Source: Pseudomonadota bacterium (GTDB lineage Bacteria > Pseudomonadota > Gammaproteobacteria > Enterobacterales > Enterobacteriaceae). Taken from it: a stretch of DNA of 64,000 nucleotides. The stretch's first letter is position 1; each line of letters starts with the position of its first letter. This document shows, in pieces, positions 34,277 to 41,417 of the stretch. The notes beneath the pieces were generated by a model. It saw nothing but the letters and a program-made list of their open reading frames with translations, ran no database searches and was not told the origin of the DNA. Position numbers and translations under genes: made by a program. The stretch covers positions 16,129 to 80,128 of the forward strand of contig JAGTSE010000032.1 in assembly GCA_018261615.1 (NCBI GenBank). The letters are read 5' to 3'.

Positions 34277-35665
34277 TCAGGCGTAATGCCGTTCACTTAA
34301 GGAAATGAGGCCCGAGAATTCGGGCCTCTGATGAAGTAAAACAGGGCTGAAACCCTGACTCCTTCGTTTTCCTTCTAAGCACGTGCCGTGGGTGTTAAAC
34401 ATATTGAACATTAATGCCACAAGTGCAGCGCCGGAGCTTTGCCCCAGCAACCGTGCTGTACCGAGCATTCCACTGGCGCCGCCGCTGCGCTGATGCGGTG
34501 CCGCAGTGATAATGGTGTGGTTGTTTGGTGACTGGAACAGACCAAAACCGGCACCACACAGCGCCATACGCCAGATGATATCGATATCTGACGGTGAGCC
34601 CGGGAGAAGCGCAAGCGCGAACAGCCCGCATGCCATCATCACCATCCCTATTGCACCCAGTAACCCGGCATGCACGCGCTCAATCAGATAACCGGCCAGC
34701 GGCGCAATCACCATAGTTGCCAGCGGCCATGGCGTCAGCAACAGGCCTGTTTCTACTTCACTACGCCCAAGCACGGTTTGCAGAAAGAAGGGCAGGGAAA
34801 CCAGTGCCAGCATCTGCGCGCAGAACGAGCAGATCGACGTGCCGATAGAGAGCGAAAAAAGCGGAATGCGCAGTAAGTCGACTGGCAGAAGTGGCACCGG
34901 CAGTCGCAGCTGTCGGCGTACAAAGAACCCGCCGATGATCAGCAAAGCAACAATTTCGGCCACCACGAGTGTGGTTGATTGCCCCTGTGCAAAGCTGCTC
35001 AGCGCGGTAATCAGCAAGCCAAATGTTAATGCATTCATTACAGCGCTTGGAAGATCAAATTTGGGCTTTGAAGTGCGTACTGCATTCGGCGGTAAAAATT
35101 TAATTGCCAGCAATAAAGCAATAATGCCGAGAGGTACGTTAATCAGGAATAACCACTGCCAGGAAGCCATGGAAAGAATGGCGGCGGCGATTGTCGGCCC
35201 GGCCGCAGATGAAACTGCCACCACAAAAGAGTTAATACCCATACCGCGCCCGAGGCTACGGTGCGGGTAGATAAGGCGAATGAGCGCGGTATTCACGCTC
35301 ATCAACGCCGCGCCGCCGAACCCTTGCGCTACGCGTGCCAGCGTTAATGTTAGTAATGAGCCAGAGAGTGCGCAGAGCAGGGAAGTGAGAGTAAACAGTA
35401 CCAGACCACACTGATAAACCCGACGGTATCCAAACATATCGCCGAGAAAAGAGAGCGTGAGCAGGGAGATCACAATCGCAATCTGGTAAGCGTTAACAAT
35501 CCAGATAGAACTCGCGGGTGAAGCGTTGAGACCGCGTGCAATGGTTGGTAGCGCGACGTTGGCAATAGTTCCATCAAGTACTGCCATTGCGATACCAAGA
35601 ATAATGGTCAACACTGCGCCGTAACGCAGCGGGACGGGAAGTCCGTCCGGAGAAGATTTATCCAT
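34277..35665 (-). CDS. yebQ: MFS exporter YebQ, 3' end replaced by a repeat
   Basis: A DHA2-type drug/proton antiporter homologue of the inner membrane. The protein matches E. coli YebQ from PDGLPVPLRYGAVLTI through GQSSGAALVALMFN, with about thirteen membrane helices and the motif GDMFGYRRVY. At residue 428 or so (position 34382) the native sequence stops. The last roughly 28 residues, including the final helix, are replaced by 34 residues encoded by the 99-bp repeat (CLEGKRRSQGFSPV...). The frame stays open to 34277, giving 462 residues; function is doubtful. I start at the ATG at 35665, as in E. coli; an earlier ATG at 35716 is possible. Divergent from kdgR, which represses such genes. Confidence 0.85.
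   Translation of the reverse strand: MDKSSPDGLPVPLRYGAVLTIILGIAMAVLDGTIANVALPTIARGLNASPASSIWIVNAYQIAIVISLLTLSFLGDMFGYRRVYQCGLVLFTLTSLLCALSGSLLTLTLARVAQGFGGAALMSVNTALIRLIYPHRSLGRGMGINSFVVAVSSAAGPTIAAAILSMASWQWLFLINVPLGIIALLLAIKFLPPNAVRTSKPKFDLPSAVMNALTFGLLITALSSFAQGQSTTLVVAEIVALLIIGGFFVRRQLRLPVPLLPVDLLRIPLFSLSIGTSICSFCAQMLALVSLPFFLQTVLGRSEVETGLLLTPWPLATMVIAPLAGYLIERVHAGLLGAIGMVMMACGLFALALLPGSPSDIDIIWRMALCGAGFGLFQSPNNHTIITAAPHQRSGGASGMLGTARLLGQSSGAALVALMFNMFNTHGTCLEGKRRSQGFSPVLLHQRPEFSGLISLSERHYA
34283..34381. repeat. 99-bp repeat, copy 1, IS4-like end
   Basis: Identical over 99 bp to 36723-36821 and in the same orientation. One end (TAATGCCGTTCACTTAAG, 34284-34301) agrees at 16 of 18 positions with the IS4 terminal repeat as I recall it. 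The other end (minus strand TGCTTAGAAGGAAAA) only resembles the subterminal part. Inside are two hairpins: GAGGCCCGA/TCGGGCCTC with a GAAT loop, and CAGGG/CCCTG. No target-site duplication is seen. It codes the last 33 or so residues of the truncated yebQ-like frame. Confidence 0.9.
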
Positions 35666-35725
35666 ACAAAATTCAGGGTTAATATCACACAGTTGTTTGT
35701 ATAATGATTCTATCATCTGTATTCC

Positions 35726-35773
35726 GGCTTTATGTCGCAGATTTGTAACGGGCTTTATGTCGCAGAATTGTAA
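35726..35773. repeat. Tandem 25-bp repeat in the yebQ-kdgR promoter region
   Basis: GGCTTTATGTCGCAGATTTGTAA (described here as 23 bases, positions 35726-35748) is repeated at 35751-35773 with one change (ATTTG to AATTG) and a 25-bp period. It lies between the divergent starts of yebQ and kdgR. It could be a duplicated operator or a slippage product. Confidence 0.75.
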
Positions 35774-35867
35774 GGAAGTTGATAAACGTGCATTGCGGCG
35801 ACTGGGCGACGAATTTATAATAAAAACCGATTCTGAATTTTATAAAACATACGCGATGAGGTGATTA

Positions 35868-36659
35868 ATGGCTATCGCAGATTTGGACAAGCAGCCAGAT
35901 TCTGTCTCTTCAGTATTGAAGGTATTTGGCATTCTGCAGGCGCTCGGCGAAGAGCGTGAAATCGGCATCACCGAGCTGTCACAGCGTGTCATGATGTCGA
36001 AAAGCACCGTCTATCGCTTTTTGCAAACAATGAAATCATTGGGTTATGTTGCGCAGGAAGGGGAGTCTGAGAAATATTCCCTGACGCTTAAGCTGTTCGA
36101 GCTTGGCGCTCGTGCGTTGCAAAACGTTGATCTTATCCGCAGTGCGGATATCCAGATGCGTGAACTCTCTCGTCTGACGAAAGAGACCATCCATCTGGGC
36201 GCACTCGATGAGGACAGCATTGTTTACATTCATAAAATTGATTCGATGTATAACTTGCGTATGTATTCTCGCATTGGTCGCCGCAACCCGCTGTACAGTA
36301 CTGCTATCGGTAAAGTGCTGCTGGCCTGGCGCGATCGTGAAGAGGTTAAGCAGATCCTTGAAGGGGTTGAATATAAGCGCAGCACTGATCGTACGATTAC
36401 CAGCACTGAAGATCTTCTGCCGATGCTGGATATTGTGCGGGAACAAGGCTACGGCGAAGATAATGAGGAACAGGAAGAAGGCCTGCGCTGCATTGGCGTA
36501 CCCGTTTTCGACCGTTTTGGCGTGGTCATCGCTGGTCTGAGCATCTCTTTCCCGACGCTACGTTTCTCTGAAGAGCGTCTGCATGAATACGTGGCCATGC
36601 TTCATCAGGCCGCCCGCAAGATTTCTGAACAGATGGGTTATAACCAGTATCCATTCTGA
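35868..36659 (+). CDS. kdgR: KdgR, IclR-family repressor of pectin/hexuronate genes
   Basis: Represses genes for 2-keto-3-deoxygluconate uptake and use, including eda, and in plant-associated relatives pectinases. The 263-residue protein is full length: an N-terminal winged helix (ITELSQRVMMSKSTVYRFLQTM) and a C-terminal effector domain (LSRLTKETIHLGALDEDSIVYIHKI, GRRNPLYSTAIGKVLLA). The ATG at 35868 follows GAGGTGATTA. Its gene and yebQ lie between the two copies of the 99-bp repeat. A terminator follows the stop. Confidence 0.96.
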   Translation: MAIADLDKQPDSVSSVLKVFGILQALGEEREIGITELSQRVMMSKSTVYRFLQTMKSLGYVAQEGESEKYSLTLKLFELGARALQNVDLIRSADIQMRELSRLTKETIHLGALDEDSIVYIHKIDSMYNLRMYSRIGRRNPLYSTAIGKVLLAWRDREEVKQILEGVEYKRSTDRTITSTEDLLPMLDIVREQGYGEDNEEQEEGLRCIGVPVFDRFGVVIAGLSISFPTLRFSEERLHEYVAMLHQAARKISEQMGYNQYPF

Positions 36660-36665
36660 CAGACG

Positions 36666-36693
36666 AAAAAAACCGCCATGTCGGCGGTTTTTT
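36666..36693 (+). terminator. Terminator after kdgR
   Basis: AACCGCC (36671-36677) pairs with GGCGGTT (36683-36689), flanked by A and T runs, so it can work in both directions. Confidence 0.88.
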
Positions 36694-36722
36694 GTTGTGC
36701 ACAGAAAACCCCCAGCTAGGCT

Positions 36723-36821
36723 GTAATGCCGTTCACTTAAGGAAATGAGGCCCGAGAATTCGGGCCTCTGATGAAGTAAAACAGGGCTGAAACCCTGACT
36801 CCTTCGTTTTCCTTCTAAGCA
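36723..36821. repeat. 99-bp repeat, copy 2, IS4-like end
   Basis: Identical to 34283-34381 and directly oriented, 2440 bp away. It interrupts yobH after residue 48. The flanks of the two copies differ right up to the boundaries (GGCT on the left, ATAGG on the right here), so the 99 bp behave as a unit. Same hairpins and IS4-like terminus as copy 1. Confidence 0.9.
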
Positions 36822-36968
36822 ATAGGTACCACGCGCTGTTACATATTTACATTGTAATCCCAGTCCACCGGCATTTTCATTACTGCCAATCAGCACACCA
36901 TAACCGCTTAGTAGAAGCGCAATCCACAGCAGCGCAACAACGATAATGGTGCGAATAAGTGTTCGCAT
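36822..36968 (-). pseudogene. yobH: yobH, truncated by the 99-bp repeat
   Basis: YobH is a small exported or membrane protein of 79 residues in E. coli, found between kdgR and mgrB. Here 48 native residues remain (MRTLIRTIIVVALLWIALLL, then SGYGVLIGSNENAGGLGLQC and KYVTARGT). The frame then enters the repeat at 36821 and runs on antisense to kdgR until 36558. The missing YobH C-terminus is not found beyond the repeat, so the insertion came with a deletion. The N-terminal hydrophobic helix is intact. Confidence 0.85.
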
Positions 36969-37063
36969 ATCAGCTCCTTGCTTCGTACTAAATCATATCT
37001 TCAAACTACCTGATTCATAGACTGAAACAAGTCATGCATTCCGAAAAATCACGAATAGAGATA

Positions 37064-37098
37064 CGGTTAGTCGCGGTTTAATGTTGCCATGCTAATTT
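37064..37098 (+). promoter_or_regulatory. PhoP box and -10 of mgrB
   Basis: CGGTTA (37064) and GGTTTA (37075-37080) are spaced 11 bp apart, like the two hexamers of a PhoP box (T/G-GTTTA repeated). A TAATTT -10-like element follows at 37093. mgrB is a known PhoP target. The first hexamer is imperfect (4 of 6). Confidence 0.6.
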
Positions 37099-37129
37099 AG
37101 TTATACCTGACAATGTATTGGAGAGTGGA

Positions 37130-37273
37130 GTGAGAAAATATAAGTGGCTGATCCTGATTGTCGTGCTGGTAGGCTGCCTGCTGCTCTGGACTCAAATGCT
37201 TAACGTGATGTGCGATCAGGATGTACAATTTTTCAGCGGCATCTGCATCGTCAACAAATTCATCCCCTGGTAA
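37130..37273 (+). CDS. mgrB: MgrB, feedback inhibitor of PhoQ
   Basis: A 47-residue inner-membrane protein that binds and restrains the PhoQ sensor; its loss causes colistin resistance in Klebsiella. The frame starts at GTG 37130 after GGAGAGTG and encodes VRKYKWLILIVVLVGCLLLW, then TQMLNVMCDQDVQFFSGICI and VNKFIPW. The membrane helix is at 6-24. The two periplasmic cysteines (MCDQD and GIC) that are needed for function are present. It is complete and likely active. A truncated yobH with an IS-like repeat sits 300 bp upstream. Confidence 0.97.
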   Translation: MRKYKWLILIVVLVGCLLLWTQMLNVMCDQDVQFFSGICIVNKFIPW

Positions 37274-37347
37274 TGGCAATTTCTCAGTGAATGGTTTCCT
37301 TCCTTGACGCCAGTGGTAAAATGTCGCGTCAACATTGAGGTGGTGAA

Positions 37348-37638
37348 ATGAACGAAGTCATAAATTCGGGCGCGCTTAATATTGCGTCTATTGTCGTTTC
37401 TTTGGTGGTTCTGCTGGTTGGGCTGGTTCTGTGGTTCTTTATCAATCGCGCCAGTTCGCGTACAAATGAGCAGATTGAGTTGCTTGAAGCGCTGTTGGAT
37501 CAGCAAAAACGGCAAAATGCATTGTTGCGCCGTCTGTGTGAATCCAACGAGCCCGAAAAAGAACCGCAAACTGCACCTGTTAAAGCGCATGAAAAAGAAG
37601 AGGATGAGGATTTGATCCGTCTGGTGGCCGAACGCTAA
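37348..37638 (+). CDS. yebO: YebO, small membrane protein
   Basis: A 96-residue protein with one N-terminal membrane helix (SIVVSLVVLLVGLVLWFFI, about 13-31), a coiled-coil region rich in Glu/Gln/Leu (EQIELLEALLDQQKRQNALLR), then an acidic tail. It matches YebO of E. coli, found next to mgrB. No function is established; the layout suggests a membrane-anchored cytoplasmic helix. GAGGTG lies before the ATG. The MBL-fold gene begins 17 bp later and may be co-transcribed. Confidence 0.92.
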   Translation: MNEVINSGALNIASIVVSLVVLLVGLVLWFFINRASSRTNEQIELLEALLDQQKRQNALLRRLCESNEPEKEPQTAPVKAHEKEEDEDLIRLVAER

Positions 37639-37655
37639 AGGCGCAGGAGAATGAG

Positions 37656-38645
37656 ATGGTCTGGAAAAACCCCTGGTATAATCCTGCACTTTCTCATCAC
37701 TCCCCTGATGGGTTCATTAATACGACGCCTGTCGCACATCAACCCGGTGACGTTAAGCGCTGGCGCAATGAGCGCACAGCCGCCGGGCTTCCCCGTCCTC
37801 CCTCTGATGGTTATGACCGTTTTATCGAGCAGTGGTGGCAAAAAGTGGAAATCACTGGCGACAGCGACGGTTTGTGGTGGCTGGGGCATGCCAGCATTTT
37901 GTTACGCCTTCAGGGGCAATACCTGCTGACCGATCCGGTTTTCTCCCGTCGTGCTTCACCTGTCCGTTTTGCCGGCCCGCAGCGGCGTACACCGTCTGCG
38001 CTTGCCATTGCAGATGTTCCACAACTGGATGTGATCCTGATTTCCCACAATCATTATGATCATCTGGATACGTGGACTCTGCACGCGTTGTTGCGCCGTT
38101 TCCCTGATGTGCATTTCTTCGTCCCGCTTGGGTTGGGAGCGCTGATCCGCCGCCTGGGCGCACGGCACGTAACGGAACTGGATTGGTGGCAAAGTATGAT
38201 ATTTCAGGGAATGGTTTACACGGCGGTGCCTGCACAACATTGGAGCATGCGCACATTATGGGACCGCAACCGTTCATTATGGTGTGGTTGGGTGGTTGAA
38301 TCAGCAAAAGGGCGGTTCTGGTTTGCTGGCGATACGGGATACACTCCGGAGCTGCTCGCTATTCCGCAGCGTTTAGGCGCGCTGGATGTTGTCGCATTAC
38401 CGGTAGGTGCCTATGCGCCGCGCTGGTTTATGTCGATTAACCATATGGATCCGCAAAGTGCTGTTGCGTTATGGCAACAACTGGGCAGTCCGCTGGCGTT
38501 TCCAGTCCATTGGGGCGTGTTTGAGCTAGCTGATGAATCCCTGGATCAACCAGTAAAGGAATTGCAACTGTCATTAAGCGAAGCGGCAATGGATAATGAT
38601 AACTTTAGGATACTGAAAATCGGTCAGTATTTATCCTTCGTTTAA
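37656..38645 (+). CDS. Metallo-beta-lactamase-fold hydrolase, RomA/NAPE-PLD type
   Basis: A 329-residue MBL-fold enzyme of the group that includes Enterobacter RomA and N-acyl-phosphatidylethanolamine phospholipase D. The metal-binding motif HNHYDH starts at H131 (the Asp is 135, last His 136). Further ligands are in the GDTGYTPE segment and the final HWGVFEL. A W-x-GHAS strand (WWLGHASILL) precedes it, as in this family. No signal peptide. I chose the ATG at 37656, 6 bp after AGGAG. In E. coli nothing lies between yebO and yobF, so this is a lineage-specific insertion. Substrate unknown; lipid or lactone hydrolysis are guesses. Confidence 0.85.
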   Translation: MVWKNPWYNPALSHHSPDGFINTTPVAHQPGDVKRWRNERTAAGLPRPPSDGYDRFIEQWWQKVEITGDSDGLWWLGHASILLRLQGQYLLTDPVFSRRASPVRFAGPQRRTPSALAIADVPQLDVILISHNHYDHLDTWTLHALLRRFPDVHFFVPLGLGALIRRLGARHVTELDWWQSMIFQGMVYTAVPAQHWSMRTLWDRNRSLWCGWVVESAKGRFWFAGDTGYTPELLAIPQRLGALDVVALPVGAYAPRWFMSINHMDPQSAVALWQQLGSPLAFPVHWGVFELADESLDQPVKELQLSLSEAAMDNDNFRILKIGQYLSFV

Positions 38646-39156
38646 TACTCCCGCCTCGTTCCAAAAGTATTGTATTTTTTAAATGACATTGTTTTATTTT
38701 TATCGAAACGTTTTTATTGCCTTTTTATGAGGCAGCGTCATCATAAATTCATTATTTTGGTGCAAGGCAAAGTTTATTTGCACAACAATTATCCACAGTA
38801 AACCAGGGAAATAGTTTCTCCTGGTGTCTTAATAGTTTGAGAATCTTCCTGGCCGATAAAAAAGCATAACTATGCGCAAAAAGTTCTTATGATATACGCT
38901 ATATGCATAGACATATTGTGGTGTGTTTGAGCATATGGAACCTGTTGAGCAATGGTGAAAAATCAGCTATTGTCGATGCATGAGGATAAGGGCCTGGCGA
39001 CTGTTATAGCGTTCATCGGAATGCATAAAAGTGCAGGAGAAGCTTTGATAACCTTAGAATTTGTGCGGCGGATCCAGACATGTTTAAAAATGGCTTGCCA
39101 TAATTTACATATTGTGTGATAACACGCTTTGGGTTAATCGAGGTACAGTTCTGTTT
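38646..39156 (+). promoter_or_regulatory. Long AT-rich leader region of yobF-cspC
   Basis: About 510 bp without a recognisable gene. It is very AT-rich at the left. The right part, near AGGAGAAGCTTTGATA at about 39034, is probably the promoter and 5' leader of the yobF-cspC mRNA, which is long in E. coli too. A 47-codon frame (38976-39119) exists but has no support. I could not define a promoter. Confidence 0.5.
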
Positions 39157-39324
39157 ATGTGTGGCATTTTCAGTAAAGAAGTCCTGAGTAAACACGTTTC
39201 GTTGAATACAGCTTCTCTGCCGAACCTTATATTAGTGCCTCAAGCAGTAATGTCTCAGTTTTCTCAGTCAATGCCTGCGGGCGAAGTATATACATTAAGG
39301 AATTTTTCAAATGGCAAAGATTAA
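39157..39324 (+). pseudogene. yobF: yobF with two frameshifts
   Basis: YobF is a 47-residue stress protein made from the yobF-cspC mRNA. The first 14 codons are intact (MCGIFSKEVLSKHV). One base is then missing relative to E. coli, and the expected VEYSFSAEPYISASSSNVSV continues in another frame. Near 39268 a second base is missing, and the E. coli-like end (LRAKYIH, TAA at 39296) is in a third frame. ATG to this stop is 142 bases here, against 144 in E. coli. The actual frame gives 55 unrelated residues and overlaps the cspC start. The comparison is from memory of E. coli YobF. Confidence 0.65.
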
Positions 39325-39520
39325 AGGTCAAGTTAAGTGGTTCAACGAGTCTAAAGGTTTTGGTTTCATTACTCCGGCAGACGGTAGCAAAGATGTATTC
39401 GTACACTTTTCTGCAATCCAGGGTAACGGCTTCAAAACTCTGGCTGAAGGCCAGAACGTTGAGTTTGAAATTCAGGACGGTCAGAAAGGCCCGGCTGCAG
39501 TTAACGTAACTGCTATCTGA
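39311..39520 (+). CDS. cspC: Cold-shock-family RNA chaperone CspC
   Basis: A constitutive single-stranded nucleic-acid-binding protein that stabilises rpoS and other stress mRNAs. The 69-residue product appears identical to E. coli CspC. RNP1 (KGFGFI) and RNP2 (VFVHFS) are intact. It follows yobF on a shared transcript. A terminator ends the operon at 39571. Confidence 0.98.
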
Positions 39521-39570
39521 TTTCGACACCTCTGAGCTTGTACGCGCTTTGCGCGCTAAAGTCAGCCATA

Positions 39571-39598
39571 AAGCCTCGCACTTGTGCGGGGCTTTTTA
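39571..39598 (+). terminator. Terminator after cspC
   Basis: AGCCTCGCAC pairs with GTGCGGGGCT (one G-T pair) around a two-base loop, followed by T5. Confidence 0.88.
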
Positions 39599-39661
39599 AT
39601 TTCCTCGCGCCGCAAACGGCGGTACACTTTCGCTCTTTCAGAAATACCCTCCGGAGTTTTT

Positions 39662-40477
39662 ATGCCTTTCAGTTGCCCGCTCTGTCACTTGCCTTTACAG
39701 CGTCGCGAGAACGCCTTCGTTTGCCCGCAGCGTCATCAATTCGATCTGGCGAAAGAAGGCTATGTGAATCTGTTGCCGGTACAGCATAAACGTTCCCGCG
39801 ATCCCGGCGATAGTGCAGAGATGATGCAGGCGCGACGTGCATTCCTGGATGCGGGACACTATCAGCCGCTGCGGGATGCCATCGGCGTTCTGTTACAGGC
39901 CAGATTGCCCGGGCAGGCCGATGCGATACTGGATATCGGTTGTGGGGAAGGGTATTACACTCAGGCCTTTGCTGCGATAGCCCGACATCATGGCGTGAAA
40001 ACATTTGGGCTGGATGTCTCCAAAGCCGCGATCCGCGCGGCGGCAAAACGCTACCAGCAGGTTATGTTTTGTGTGGCTTCCAGTCATCGTCTGCCGTTTG
40101 AAGATAAGCGCATAGACGCTATAGTTCGCATCTATGCGCCCTGTAAAGCGGAAGAGCTGGCGCGTGTAATCAAGCCCGGTGGCGTAGTTATTACCGCTGT
40201 TCCCGGGCCTCGTCATTTGCTGGAACTGAAAGGGTTAATCTACGACGAAGTAAAACTGCATGCTGAAAATGTGGGCGAAATAGAAGGGTTTAAAGTAGTG
40301 GAAACCCGGGCGCTGGCTTATGAGATGAACCTTACCAGTCAGGAAGCTGTGGCTTTACTACAGATGACGCCATTTGCATGGCGGGCGAAACCGGAAGTAT
40401 GGGAAAAACTAGCGGCAACTGAATGCTTCCGCTGCCAGACGGATTTCACTATTCACTGCCTGGAGCGGGAAGATTAA
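39662..40477 (+). CDS. rlmA: 23S rRNA m1G745 methyltransferase
   Basis: Methylates N1 of G745 in 23S rRNA. The 271-residue product starts at the ATG at 39662 (MPFSCPLC); an in-frame start at 39584 falls in the cspC terminator and is rejected. An N-terminal zinc finger has Cys in CPLC and CPQRH. The SAM site is ILDIGCGEGYYT. The C-terminal part (AWRAKPEVWEKL) is family-like. It overlaps the 3' end of convergent mntP by 4 bp. Confidence 0.95.
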   Translation: MPFSCPLCHLPLQRRENAFVCPQRHQFDLAKEGYVNLLPVQHKRSRDPGDSAEMMQARRAFLDAGHYQPLRDAIGVLLQARLPGQADAILDIGCGEGYYTQAFAAIARHHGVKTFGLDVSKAAIRAAAKRYQQVMFCVASSHRLPFEDKRIDAIVRIYAPCKAEELARVIKPGGVVITAVPGPRHLLELKGLIYDEVKLHAENVGEIEGFKVVETRALAYEMNLTSQEAVALLQMTPFAWRAKPEVWEKLAATECFRCQTDFTIHCLERED

Positions 40478-41040
40478 CCAGCGAAGTGGCTCCACAGAAT
40501 CTGGGCGCCAATGCCGATCAGCACAATACCGCCAAGAATTTCGGCCCTTTTGCCCAGCAGCGGGCCGATAAAACGACCAACCATTATCCCGAGCGTCGAC
40601 ATAATCAGAGTTGCACAACCAATCGCCAGCGCGGTGGCGATAATATTAACCTGCAGGAAAGCCAGACCGACGCCAACAGCCATTGCGTCCAGACTGGTGG
40701 CAATGGCGGTCGTGACCAGCAGCCAGAAACCATGACGATGCGGCGTTTCCGCTTCGCAACCGTCATTGCCGCGTACGCCTTCAATAATCATGCGCCCGCC
40801 AAGAAACACCAGCAGCACAAATGCGACCCAGTGGTTCCACTCCAGCACAAACTGGGTTGCCAGCATACCGAGGCCCCAGCCGATGAGCGGCGTCAGCGTT
40901 TCAATGGTGCCGAAAATAAGACCCGTGCGCAGCGCTTCAGAAAATTTAGGTTTATGCAGCGTCGCACCTTTGCCGATGGAAGCAGCAAAAGCGTCCATGG
41001 ACATGCCAAAGGCGAGAAGAATAGTGGCGGAGAGATTCAT
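40474..41040 (-). CDS. mntP: Manganese exporter MntP
   Basis: Pumps Mn2+ out of the cytoplasm. The 188-residue protein has six membrane helices and the conserved acidic motifs GMSMDAFAASIGKG near the N-terminus and SLDAMAVGVG in the second half, as in the family. Length equals E. coli MntP. A yybP-ykoY manganese riboswitch lies in its leader. Convergent with rlmA. Confidence 0.96.
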   Translation of the reverse strand: MNLSATILLAFGMSMDAFAASIGKGATLHKPKFSEALRTGLIFGTIETLTPLIGWGLGMLATQFVLEWNHWVAFVLLVFLGGRMIIEGVRGNDGCEAETPHRHGFWLLVTTAIATSLDAMAVGVGLAFLQVNIIATALAIGCATLIMSTLGIMVGRFIGPLLGKRAEILGGIVLIGIGAQILWSHFAG

Positions 41041-41084
41041 CGTGACGTCCTGACCGGGAATTCCATAAACACATCACTGCCCCC

Positions 41085-41215
41085 AGTAAACAGCAGTTAA
41101 TGTGCCAATGGTCTCGCCTGACTGAAATAGATTCAGTCCGTACGTGCCACGTTTTGCAACGAGTATGTTGACACGTACATTTCCGGATAAGCAGAAATCG
41201 GCTACTCCCCAACGA
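41085..41215 (-). promoter_or_regulatory. yybP-ykoY manganese riboswitch of mntP
   Basis: The minus strand contains the conserved GGGGAGTAGCC (41201-41211 region), then a GTACGTG/CACGTAC-type stem and, near 41110, CAGGCGAGACCATTGGC. These match the mntP leader known in E. coli. Binding of Mn2+ turns on mntP translation. The exact ends are approximate. Further upstream (41216-41417) the DNA is AT-rich and I see no gene in it; it holds the promoters. Confidence 0.88.
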
Positions 41216-41417
41216 CGGATGCACCTTAACATATTTTGAGAATATAAAACAACAACCTAAAAATATAATCTCGATAACCAGTTGATAACGATTTACATTT
41301 AGATTTATAGGTGAAAATAACGTTAACAAATATAAGTACATTTTTCCTAAATATAGCAATGGCTATAAGTTGGCTTGTTTTTTATGCGCATAAATATAGA
41401 TTCTGCTATATCTTAAC

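Noticed and set aside
34382..34396. Resemblance of CCTTCTAAGC...CGTGGGT at copy 1 to a tRNA-Arg anticodon arm
   Set aside because: The right half is native yebQ coding sequence and the second copy lacks it, so the similarity is coincidence.
38976..39119. A 47-codon ORF upstream of yobF
   Set aside because: No ribosome site and no recognised sequence; it lies in the mRNA leader region and is most likely chance.
41160..41359. An ORF running from the mntP leader into mntP on the minus strand
   Set aside because: It passes through the manganese riboswitch in the wrong frame; the leader RNA explains the conservation.
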